DNA from: CAYTBN01 sp964436045
GTDB taxonomy: Bacteria > Myxococcota_A > UBA796 > UBA9615 > CAYRNR01
Assembly: GCA_964436045.1 (NCBI GenBank)
Contig: CAYTBN010000029.1
Location: forward strand, 23,137 to 87,136
Direction: 5' to 3'
DNA length: 64,000 nt
Below are positions 45,483-53,198 of this stretch, one piece after another (within the stretch, counting starts at the first letter, position 1; each line of letters starts with the position of its first letter). The position numbers and the translations under genes were made by a program. Below the pieces are notes generated by a model. That model worked only from the letters and a program-made list of their open reading frames with translations, was not told the origin of the DNA and searched no databases.

Positions 45483-47123
45483 TCAGCGGGTGTCCGAGGG
45501 CACCAGCAGCCAGCCCCCCTCGAACTCCCCCCAGACCAGCCGCCCGTCCGCGAGGGCGGCGGGCAGGTTCGCAACCATCTGCTCCCAGAACGGCAGCGGA
45601 TCGCCATCGCTGGCCAGGATCCGCTCGTACAGCGTCAGGTTGGCCGGACGCTGCTGGGGGTGGATGACGGCCACGAGGCGCGCCAGGTCGCTCTCGGCCA
45701 GCGCCTTGTCGAGCAGGGCCCGGGACAGCTCCGGCGACGCCCGCAGCGCGGAATAGCCGTCGGGCATCGGAGTGGCGCTGCCGCCGTCGATCGCCACCTC
45801 ACCCAGCGAGCTGGCCTCGCACAGCGCTACCACCCCCTGGGCGTGCACCGCCACGGTCGCGTCGCCGCCGGTCTGTTCCCACGCCTCGCGGGCGATGCGC
45901 ATCCCGGGGTAGACCAGCCGCTGTTGCATGGCCAGCAGCACGTCGAACGGGTCGCGGGGCTGACCGGCGAACGACTGGGTAGCCACGCTCCAGTCGCCCG
46001 CCGCGGCGCAGATGTCCCTCGCCTGCTGTGCGGCCGGGGACCAGCGCAGACTCGGGTCTCCCTCGACGCCGACCAGCTGGTCGGAGCAGCGGAGTTGGAG
46101 CCACTCGACCGAGGCGGTCGGCGGGACGATCTGGGTCAAGCGCAGGGCCTGGCCGGCGATCAGCGACGGCAAAGTGTCGGGCTCCGCGGAGTCCAGCCCG
46201 AGGGCCACGGTGGCGAATGCGTCCCGGGACACGGCGGTCACCAGGGGTCCCATGGCCGTCTCCCTCGCCCACTCGATGTCTTGCCCCCAGCCCAGGGCGG
46301 TGGAGCCCGGGCCAGGCGTGGAGAACTCGGAAGCCACGCATTCGAAGCCGTCGTAGAGGACCTCCGGGCGTTCCGGGACGATCGGCGGCGCGGACGAGCC
46401 TCCCGCCGGCCGGATCCACGGGAACCCGGGCTCGGAGGACAGGGCGGCGTCGTGCAGTTCGGTGGTGCTCATGCACGCCACGAACCCGTCGCGGGAGCCG
46501 TTCCAGGTCTCGCTGAACAGGGTCTGGCGTTGTCCCGGCTCGACGGTAGCCAGCGCCCGCCACATGCCCGCCATCTCCCGCTGGTAGGGCAGCAGGCAGG
46601 CCCGACGGCGGGCCGCCTCGAGGGCAGTCGCGGCTTCCGAACGGCGGACGGGCTCGTCCGCATCCTGGGTCCACGCCACCTCCCAGCCCGTCGCGTCGGC
46701 GACGAAGGGCAAGGTCTCGGCGACGCAGGTCGGCACCCCAGCCTCGTAGCTCGGCAGCGGAAAGACGCCGCCCTCCGACACGTCGGCGGGCACCCGCTGG
46801 AGCCGGGCGGCGAACGACGTCGCGGCCTCGGTACCGGGGTGGAGCAACGCGGACCACGAATCGGGATGGGCGTGAACCTCGGCCACCAGCCGGGCCACCC
46901 GCCGGACCTGGCCGCGGGCCGCGGCCTCGTCGGGTCCCCAGGCCACCACCGGCTTCTCGCTCCCGTCCGGGAGCTGGAGCGGCAGCGAGCAGCGGAAGGC
47001 CGCGGCGGGCGGCGGCTCGGGCTGCTTCTTCTTGCGCTTCCCATGGGCGGCGGGAGCCAGCGACAGCGACAGGGCGAGGGCTGCGGCCAGCATCAGGCTC
47101 GGCGTGTAGCGGTGGGAGTGCAC
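45483..47123 (-). CDS. Exported protein of unknown function
   Basis: About 546 residues from GTG 47123 (GAGGAGG upstream; MHSHRYTPSLMLAAALALSL, signal peptide ending about AAHG). A basic stretch (KRKKKQPEPPP) follows the signal. The rest is a helical, Cys-containing sequence with no recognised family (for example CLLPYQREMAGMWRALATVE; DPFDVLLAMQQRLVYPGMRI). Likely periplasmic. The gene begins 23 nt after the stop of the Asp-rich lipoprotein on the same strand and is probably the last gene of the glgB operon. The open frame to 47768 upstream is a shadow of that lipoprotein. Confidence 0.7.
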   Translation of the reverse strand: MHSHRYTPSLMLAAALALSLSLAPAAHGKRKKKQPEPPPAAAFRCSLPLQLPDGSEKPVVAWGPDEAAARGQVRRVARLVAEVHAHPDSWSALLHPGTEAATSFAARLQRVPADVSEGGVFPLPSYEAGVPTCVAETLPFVADATGWEVAWTQDADEPVRRSEAATALEAARRRACLLPYQREMAGMWRALATVEPGQRQTLFSETWNGSRDGFVACMSTTELHDAALSSEPGFPWIRPAGGSSAPPIVPERPEVLYDGFECVASEFSTPGPGSTALGWGQDIEWARETAMGPLVTAVSRDAFATVALGLDSAEPDTLPSLIAGQALRLTQIVPPTASVEWLQLRCSDQLVGVEGDPSLRWSPAAQQARDICAAAGDWSVATQSFAGQPRDPFDVLLAMQQRLVYPGMRIAREAWEQTGGDATVAVHAQGVVALCEASSLGEVAIDGGSATPMPDGYSALRASPELSRALLDKALAESDLARLVAVIHPQQRPANLTLYERILASDGDPLPFWEQMVANLPAALADGRLVWGEFEGGWLLVPSDTR

Positions 47124-47146
47124 GGGGATCCTCCTCGTCGCGGGAT

Positions 47147-48244
47147 CTATAACAACGACCAGCAGGCCTGGTGGGTCGGGTGGTGGTGGAGGTGGCCGGG
47201 GGCGCCACAGGCAGCCTGACCGGCATGGTCCACCGGAACGGTACAGGCCTCGGTGGCGGCCGGATCCCGCTGGAACACGATGCTGTGGGACCAGTGGCCC
47301 CAGACGTTGATGGCGTACTGGCCGCAGTAGTTGCAGCCCTGGTCGTCGGTCTCCCACCAGCCGGTCGTCAGTTCGGTGGCGACGTCCGACGGCTCGTCCA
47401 TCACCCACAGCTGGAACACCAGGAACCCGTGGTCGCTGATGGGCCAGTAGTTGTAGCCCACGAACGAGCCGTTGCCATCGGTGGTGACGAACTCGGGGAT
47501 GTCGTCGCCGCCGTTGTAGATGGTGCCGGGGTCGGTGCTGTCGGCGTAGTGGATCGCGATGTCGGTGTTGGGCACGCCGTTGCCCTGGGCGTCGAGAACC
47601 TGGACGTGGACCTCGTTGCCGTAGGTCGGCTGCTCGCCGCAGGTCCACTGGTGGTTGCTGGTGACCCGGTACACTCCCTGGGTCAGCGGCGGTCCCTGGG
47701 GCCGCTCGGTGACCAGCACCTCGCCGGAGATCTCGGGTATCACCCCGTCGATCAACCCCAGCAGACACATTTCACCCAGCTGCACGTCCGGGATCGCGTA
47801 GTAGTAGAAGGTGTCCCCGCCGCCGGCCACGATCGTCGTCGGCTCCAGGACCTCCCCCCACGATCCGTCGGCCTTCATCGCCATCGACGGATAGGTGTCC
47901 GGGGACTGGCCGGGCGCCTTGACGATCACCGTGAGCGTGTCGCCGGGGTGGGGATCGGCGGGATCGAAGTACATCTCGCCGTTGAGGACGGGCGAGGTCA
48001 CGGCCGCCGGCTCGCAGGTGTATGGCGCCACCGTGTCGTCATCGCCTGTGTCGTCGTCGCCCGAGGTCGTATCGTCGTCGCCCGGGCTCGTGTCGTCGTC
48101 ATCGTCGGCGGTGTCGTCGTCGTCCGGCCCGGGGTGGGGGGTGTCGACGATCTCCAGGCCGGGGCAGCCGAGGAGTAGTCCGAAGAGCACGGCCGGGCAA
48201 GCCGACCGTGGCACCCAGCTTCCGAGGATCGCCACTGCCATCAT
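47147..48244 (-). CDS. Asp-rich lipoprotein with a repeat inside its signal peptide
   Basis: A 365-residue lipoprotein. Its signal peptide reads MMAVAILGSWVPRSACPAVL, then FGLLLGC; the part VPRSACPAV is encoded by the 29-bp dispersed repeat, read on the minus strand. An Asp-rich linker (about 35-65) is followed by an Ig-like domain (PHPGDTLTVIVKAPGQSPDT) and a C-terminal domain rich in aromatic residues (YNYWPISDHGFLVFQLWVMD), resembling intradiol-dioxygenase/Cna-like beta folds in its VLDAQGNGVPNTDIAIHY segment. It ends His-rich (HLHHHPTHQAC). The ATG overlaps the glgB stop (TGATG), so it is coupled to glgB. Role unknown. Confidence 0.7.
   Translation of the reverse strand: MMAVAILGSWVPRSACPAVLFGLLLGCPGLEIVDTPHPGPDDDDTADDDDDTSPGDDDTTSGDDDTGDDDTVAPYTCEPAAVTSPVLNGEMYFDPADPHPGDTLTVIVKAPGQSPDTYPSMAMKADGSWGEVLEPTTIVAGGGDTFYYYAIPDVQLGEMCLLGLIDGVIPEISGEVLVTERPQGPPLTQGVYRVTSNHQWTCGEQPTYGNEVHVQVLDAQGNGVPNTDIAIHYADSTDPGTIYNGGDDIPEFVTTDGNGSFVGYNYWPISDHGFLVFQLWVMDEPSDVATELTTGWWETDDQGCNYCGQYAINVWGHWSHSIVFQRDPAATEACTVPVDHAGQAACGAPGHLHHHPTHQACWSLL
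48188..48216 (+). repeat. 29-bp dispersed palindromic repeat, copy C, within a coding region
   Basis: Same core as copies at 25132 and 27545 with one change (GGGCAAG for GGACAAG). It lies in frame inside the signal-peptide codons of the Asp-rich lipoprotein gene, where it encodes VPRSACPAV. Confidence 0.8.
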
Positions 48245-50448
48245 CACACCGGCTTGAGGATCAGTGCCCCGAGGGGGGGCAGGGTGAGGGTGAGGGAGGC
48301 GGGCTGGTCGTCCAGGGGTTCGTCGACCGCCTCCAGGGTTCCGGTCGAGCCGGCGCCGCTGCCGTGGAAGGCAGGCCCGTCGCTGTTGGCCAGCACCCGG
48401 TAGCTTCCGGCGCGTGGGACGCCGAGCTGGTATCCGTCGCGGGGCATGGGGGTGAAGTTGCAGGCCACGACCACGTGGTCGTCGGGATCGGCGGCCCGGC
48501 GGACCCACGCCAGGGTGGAGTTGTCGCTGTCCTCGACCCGCAGCCAGGCGAAGCCGTCCCAGGCGGCGTCCTTCTCGTACAGTGCGGGTTCGCCGGCGTA
48601 GAGCTTGTTCAGCTCGGCCACGAAGTGCCGTAGCTGCCGGTGGGCGGGGTAGTCCAGCAGGTTCCAGTCCACACTCTGGTGGTCGTTCCACTCGTTCCAC
48701 TGGCCCAGCTCGCAGCCCATGAACAACAGCTTCTTGCCGGGCATCGTCCACATGAAGGCCAGGTAGAGCCGCAGGTTGGCGAACCGCTGCCAGTAGTCGC
48801 CGGGCATCTTGGTCAGCAGCGACCCCTTCATGTGCACCACCTCGTCGTGGGAGATGGGCAGCACGAAGTGCTCGGTGAACGCGTACATCAGCCCGAAGGT
48901 GATCTCGTCGTGGTGGTAGCGGCGGTGGATCGGGGCGCGACCGATGTAGCTCAGCGTGTCGTGCATCCACCCCATGTTCCACTTGAAGGTGAAGCCGAGC
49001 CCGCCATCGCTGGTGGGGTGGGAGACCTTGGGGAAGGTGGTCGACTCCTCGGCGAACATCATCACGCCGGGGTGCTCGCCGTGGCACAGTTCGTTGAGCC
49101 GCTTCAGGAACGAGATGGCCTCCAGGTTCTCTCGCCCCCCCTGCTCGTTGGGCGCCCACTCCCCCTCCTCGCGGGAGTAGTCCAGGTAGAGCATCGAGGC
49201 GACCGCGTCCACGCGTAGGCCGTCCAGGTGGTAGTGGTCGAGCCAGAACAGGGCCGAGGACAGCAGGAAGTTGCGGACCTCGTTGCGAGCGTAGTTGAAG
49301 ATCAGGGTGCCCCAGTCCTTGTGCTCGCCCTTCTGGGGGTCCGCGTACTCGTACAGCGCTGTTCCGTCGAAGCGGGCCAGCCCGTGGGCGTCCTTGGGGA
49401 AGTGGGCCGGGACCCAGTCCAGGATCACGCCGATGCCGCGCTTGTGCAGGGAGTCGACCAGGGCCTTGAACTCGTCCGGCGAGCCGAAGCGGCTGGTGGG
49501 GGCGAAGTAGCCCATGCACTGGTAGCCCCACGAGCCGTCGTGGGGGTGCTCGGTGATGGGCAGCAGCTCCACGTGGGTGTAGCCCAGCTCCTCCAGGTAG
49601 TCCCCGAGCCGTTCCGCCAGCTCCGGGTAGCTCAGCCAGCGGTTCTCTTCCTCGGGCACGCGCGCCCACGAACCCAGGTGGACCTCGTAGATCGACACGG
49701 GCCGGGTCAGCGGGTCCTGGGCCGCGCGGGAGGCCATCCAGTCGGCGTCCTCCCACTCGTAGGCTTCCAGATCCCACACGATCGACGCCGTGTCCGGCCG
49801 CTTCTCCGAGAAGTAGGCGTGGGGATCCGACTTGAGCTGGCTGTCTCCGGCGCGGCTGCGCACCTCGAACTTGTACAGCTCGCCGTGCCCGACGCCGGGC
49901 AGGAACAACTCCCAGATCCCGGTCGCGCCCAGGCTGCGCATCGGGTGGACGCGGCCGTCCCAGCCGTTGAAGTTGCCCACCACGCTGACCCGGCGGGCGT
50001 TGGGGGCCCAGACCGCGAAGTGGGTACCGCGGACCTCGCCGACGGTCCGCACGTGGGCTCCGAGCTTCTCGTGGCTGCGGAAGTGGTTGCCCTCCCCGAG
50101 CAGCTGCAGGTCCAGATCGCCCATCAATGGCTGGAAGGCGTAGGGATCGGGAGTGATCCGGGCGGTGCCGTCGTCGTGGCGGAGCTCCAGCTCGTAGGGG
50201 AACGGCTCCTGGCGGCGCAGGAACACCAGTTCGAAGAACCCGTCCTGGTGGACGCGCTTCATCCGTCGCCGGCTGCCCGTGTCCCGGCGCAGCACGAAGA
50301 CCTCGCGGGCCGTCGGCTGGAAGGCCCGCACGACCACCGCTGGCCGGCCGTCGTCGCGATGGGGATGGATCCCCAGCACGCCGAAGGGGTCGTGGTGATC
50401 GGAGGCGAGGATCCGGCGCAGGTCGCCGCCGCCGACCGTCGGGGTCAT
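48244..50448 (-). CDS. glgB: 1,4-alpha-glucan branching enzyme GlgB
   Basis: A 734-residue GH13 branching enzyme, the usual size. N-terminal CBM48 domains (about 10-230; HFAVWAPNARRVSVVGNFNG) precede the barrel. Catalytic residues by position: nucleophile Asp414 in DGLRVDAVASMLYLDYSR, acid/base Glu467 in FAEESTTFPKV (same 53-residue spacing as in E. coli), and the third carboxylate in LPISHDEVVHMKGSLL. It makes alpha-1,6 branches in glycogen-type glucan. The start overlaps the zinc-binding small gene (ATGA) and its stop overlaps the next lipoprotein (TGATG). No glgA, glgC or glgX is visible; the neighbours suggest a specialised operon. Confidence 0.95.
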   Translation of the reverse strand: MTPTVGGGDLRRILASDHHDPFGVLGIHPHRDDGRPAVVVRAFQPTAREVFVLRRDTGSRRRMKRVHQDGFFELVFLRRQEPFPYELELRHDDGTARITPDPYAFQPLMGDLDLQLLGEGNHFRSHEKLGAHVRTVGEVRGTHFAVWAPNARRVSVVGNFNGWDGRVHPMRSLGATGIWELFLPGVGHGELYKFEVRSRAGDSQLKSDPHAYFSEKRPDTASIVWDLEAYEWEDADWMASRAAQDPLTRPVSIYEVHLGSWARVPEEENRWLSYPELAERLGDYLEELGYTHVELLPITEHPHDGSWGYQCMGYFAPTSRFGSPDEFKALVDSLHKRGIGVILDWVPAHFPKDAHGLARFDGTALYEYADPQKGEHKDWGTLIFNYARNEVRNFLLSSALFWLDHYHLDGLRVDAVASMLYLDYSREEGEWAPNEQGGRENLEAISFLKRLNELCHGEHPGVMMFAEESTTFPKVSHPTSDGGLGFTFKWNMGWMHDTLSYIGRAPIHRRYHHDEITFGLMYAFTEHFVLPISHDEVVHMKGSLLTKMPGDYWQRFANLRLYLAFMWTMPGKKLLFMGCELGQWNEWNDHQSVDWNLLDYPAHRQLRHFVAELNKLYAGEPALYEKDAAWDGFAWLRVEDSDNSTLAWVRRAADPDDHVVVACNFTPMPRDGYQLGVPRAGSYRVLANSDGPAFHGSGAGSTGTLEAVDEPLDDQPASLTLTLPPLGALILKPV

Positions 50449-50651
50449 ACAGTGGGCCAGGGGTAGACGGTGAACAGCTCGGCGTCCTCGCCCGAGTCGG
50501 TGGCCACCAGCACCAGGCTGCGGGACAGGCCGTGCCCGCGTTCACGGAAGCAGTGCTGGGTCATGCTCTTGCACTCCCACCGCTCGTCCTCCGAGTCCAG
50601 GGTCAAAGCCTCGCCACAGACCGGGCAGGCTGGGGGCCGCTCGTCGCTCAT
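50445..50651 (-). CDS. Small zinc-binding protein upstream of glgB
   Basis: A 68-residue protein from ATG 50651 (AAGGAG upstream), MSDERPPACPVCGEALTLDS. One CxxC pair (CPVC) plus Cys at CKSMTQHC form a likely four-Cys zinc knuckle. The end RSLVLVATDSGEDAELFTVY looks beta-structured. Its last codons overlap the glgB start by 4 nt (ATGA), so translation is coupled. Function unknown; longer ORF starts upstream have no support. Confidence 0.65.
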   Translation of the reverse strand: MSDERPPACPVCGEALTLDSEDERWECKSMTQHCFRERGHGLSRSLVLVATDSGEDAELFTVYPWPTV

Positions 50652-50705
50652 CGCGCGCTCCTTCCGACGCGCCGATGGTACAGCAGCGGCGGGGCAGGCA
50701 GCCAA

Positions 50706-51212
50706 TCAGAAGGAGCAGGAAGAGCCGGTGTCGTCGGCGCAGCTGCCCGAGTAGGACGAGTAGAAGGAGCAGCGGACCCAGTGGCCGTTGGTGAAGGTGA
50801 CGGTGTAGGAGCTGAGGCCGTTGGGGCCGGAGCCGCCGTAGCTGTAGTTGACCGTGTAGCTGCTGGTGGCGCAGGAGTAGGAGAAACCCTCGTCGGAGCA
50901 GTCGTAGATGTCGCAGGCCTGCGCGTCGTCGTCGTCGTCGTCGTCATCGTCGTCGTCGTCATCGTCGTCCGAGGGCCAGCCGTCGTCGTCATCGTCGTCG
51001 TCGCTGGCATCGTCGTCGTCGTCCTGCTCCTCGTCGCCGCAGAGTTCGGAGCCGTCGCAATCCGTGTCGTAGCAGTCCAGCCAGCCGTCGACGTCGTTGT
51101 CGACGCCGTCTCCGCAGTCGGACTCGAAGGTGCCGCAGCCGGATACGACCAGGGCCAGCAGTGCGATCGCGGTGAGCGCCAGGGTCAAGATGGGAACGAA
51201 AAAGCGATTCAT
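50706..51212 (-). CDS. Lipoprotein with very long Asp tract and MopE-like motif
   Basis: A 168-residue lipoprotein (MNRFFVPILTLALTAIALLA ... SGC, Cys about 26). After the lipobox comes CGDGVDNDVDGWLDCYDTDC, a single MopE-type metal-binding motif. Then about 35 residues are almost all Asp, including one run of 15, followed by a Ser/Tyr/Cys-rich C-terminus (CSDEGFSYSCATSSYTVNYS). The Asp run is the longest in the window and could bind calcium or act as a charged spacer. ATG 51212 has TGGAGG upstream. It lies between the zinc-binding small gene (54 nt) and the propeller lipoprotein. Confidence 0.7.
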   Translation of the reverse strand: MNRFFVPILTLALTAIALLALVVSGCGTFESDCGDGVDNDVDGWLDCYDTDCDGSELCGDEEQDDDDDASDDDDDDDGWPSDDDDDDDDDDDDDDDAQACDIYDCSDEGFSYSCATSSYTVNYSYGGSGPNGLSSYTVTFTNGHWVRCSFYSSYSGSCADDTGSSCSF

Positions 51213-51317
51213 GATGCCTCCAGGGGTGCGGGTTCCGGGAGGGCCGCCGTTCCAGCGGTGACCATCCACGTGAACACGCTATCGCCGGGGCCGGCGATCG
51301 CTGGTTTCAGCGCGGTT

Positions 51318-53198
51318 TCAGGGGAGGTCGGTCGGGGTCTCGAGCAGGTAAAGGGTGCCCCCGGCCCCGGCCAGCAGTCGGTCGCCCATCGGCAGCACGA
51401 ACCAGGTGTCGCCGGGCAGGGCGCAGCGCGCCAGCTCACGCGGATCCTCGCCGGTCGGGTCGACGATCGCGACGCCGTCGGGGCCCAGGGCGACTGCGAG
51501 CCGGTCGCCCCACGGATGGACGTCCCAGCCGCCGGGGTCGAGGTGGAGCACGGTGTGTTTGCGGGTCGCCGGGTCCACACTCTCGATGCCCAGGTGGGGG
51601 ATGGCGACCCAGATCCGCTCGCCGTCCGAGGCCAGCCCGCCGGGGCGCAGGGGCGCCCCCTCGTTGAACGCGACCTCGCCCTGCAGCAGGTGCTGCCGGT
51701 CCGGCTCGGCGCCGGGCTCGGGAAACACCTTGAGGCGCCCCTGGCCTGCGTAGCTGACGGCCGGCGCGCCGCGGTGGCTACCCAGGGCAATCGGCATCCA
51801 CTCCTGGTCCGCCTTCGAGGCTCCTTCGACGGTCCACTGGCCGGTCCCGTCGCGGGCCAGCCACAGGACGTCAGCCGATCCGGCCAGAGCCGCCACCCGC
51901 CCGCCGGGTAGCGGCGTCAAGGCGCCGATCTTGTCGCTGGTGATCCCCAGGTCGGTGACACGCCGTTCCCCCGGTGGCGCGTCGAGATCGACAGCGAGCA
52001 AGCCGTCGCCACCCAGCAGGAGCTGTCCATCCACCACGACCGCGCCGTTGATCCCCGGCGGCGCCGCGATGCGATCGGCGACGGTCAACGTGCCGTCGTC
52101 GCCGAGCTCCAGCAGCGCAACCGCGCTGGCGGTCTGGTCGTCCGAGACCACCGCGATGGCCCCTTCCCCGTGGGGTTCCAGGGCGCGCAGGAGACCCCCC
52201 GGTCCGTACCAGCCGCTGACGGACCACGGCGTCGTGGCCGTGTCGGCCCACACCACGCCGGCCTTGCCCGCGGCCAGGACGATCGTGTCGTCCCCCAGGT
52301 GCGCCAGGCTCCGCGGCTCGGCCGTCACCCCGGTCCCTGGCAGCTCGAGCTGGTGCTGCACCAGCTCCTCGCTCGAACCGTCCCAGAACAGGACGCCTTC
52401 GCCGCGGGCCGACAGCAGCACGCCGCCGTCGGTCGGCACCGCGTTCCAGCAGGCGTGGGGGTGGTCGATGTGGCGGGTGGCCTGGTCCGTGTGACGGATG
52501 ACCTGGAAATAGGTGCTGATCCAGAGGCCCCCATCGTCCCGGGCGATGGTGGAGACGTAGAGCGGATCCAGGGGCGGCGGGACCCGCTCCAGGGTTCCGT
52601 CGGCCCGGGCGGCGAGGGCTTCCAGGCCGCCGTACTCGACCGGGACCAGGACCCGGTCCGCGGCGATCAGCACCTGCTGGGGCCAGCCCTCGACGATCTG
52701 TTCGGCGGGGGGAGCGTCGGCCGCGTCCGCGAAGTCGAGCGAGAGCACGCGGCCGATCTCATCCGCCATCCAGAGCCGATCGCCGTCCGGGCTCACGCCG
52801 TGGATCAGTCCTCCGACCGGCCAGACCTGGACCTCCCGGGTTGCCGGGTCGTGGGGATTGCGGATCCGAGCGGCGCCTCCGCGGTTCAGTGCGACCCACA
52901 GCCCCTCTTCCGTCAGCTCCATGCGGGCCGGATATCCCGGTAGCAGGATGCGCTCGACCGGGGGGCCGCCGACGGTGACATGGCGGTCGATGCCCCCCGG
53001 GGTGGCCACGAAGACGCCGTCGGCGTCGGCCACGACGACGCGGGCGGATCCGCCCACGTCCAGCCGCTGCACCACCCGGAATCCCGGATCGGTCCGCAGG
53101 GCGGGGGCGGGCTCGACCCCGGCGGGATCCCGGTAGGGCTGGCGGGCCTCGAGGCATCCGCAGCCCAGCAGGATCAGGGCCAGCAGGAACCAGATCAC
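51318..53198 (-). CDS. Propeller-like lipoprotein in the kinase operon
   Basis: A 626-residue lipoprotein (MIWFLLALILLGCGC). The mature protein is all beta with repeating WxxD/GxxxLWxAD-type blades (GLWVALNRGGAARI; DRLWMADEIGRVLSLDF; GLWISTYFQVIRHTDQATRH; RIWVAIPHLGIESVDPATRK), as in two-component-sensor or NHL/PQQ-like propellers. It could be the periplasmic sensing partner of the kinase. Its ATG overlaps the kinase stop (ATGA), so the two are translationally coupled. No catalytic residues are seen. Confidence 0.75.
   Translation of the reverse strand: MIWFLLALILLGCGCLEARQPYRDPAGVEPAPALRTDPGFRVVQRLDVGGSARVVVADADGVFVATPGGIDRHVTVGGPPVERILLPGYPARMELTEEGLWVALNRGGAARIRNPHDPATREVQVWPVGGLIHGVSPDGDRLWMADEIGRVLSLDFADAADAPPAEQIVEGWPQQVLIAADRVLVPVEYGGLEALAARADGTLERVPPPLDPLYVSTIARDDGGLWISTYFQVIRHTDQATRHIDHPHACWNAVPTDGGVLLSARGEGVLFWDGSSEELVQHQLELPGTGVTAEPRSLAHLGDDTIVLAAGKAGVVWADTATTPWSVSGWYGPGGLLRALEPHGEGAIAVVSDDQTASAVALLELGDDGTLTVADRIAAPPGINGAVVVDGQLLLGGDGLLAVDLDAPPGERRVTDLGITSDKIGALTPLPGGRVAALAGSADVLWLARDGTGQWTVEGASKADQEWMPIALGSHRGAPAVSYAGQGRLKVFPEPGAEPDRQHLLQGEVAFNEGAPLRPGGLASDGERIWVAIPHLGIESVDPATRKHTVLHLDPGGWDVHPWGDRLAVALGPDGVAIVDPTGEDPRELARCALPGDTWFVLPMGDRLLAGAGGTLYLLETPTDLP

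Noticed and set aside
45483..47768. Extension of the 45483 protein to 47768
   Set aside because: It runs through the lipoprotein gene in another frame; GTG 47123 has a strong ribosome binding site and a signal peptide.
48245..50545. Large minus frame 47147-50545 as one protein
   Set aside because: Upstream of 48244 it is a shadow of glgB; the glgB frame carries all GH13 motifs.
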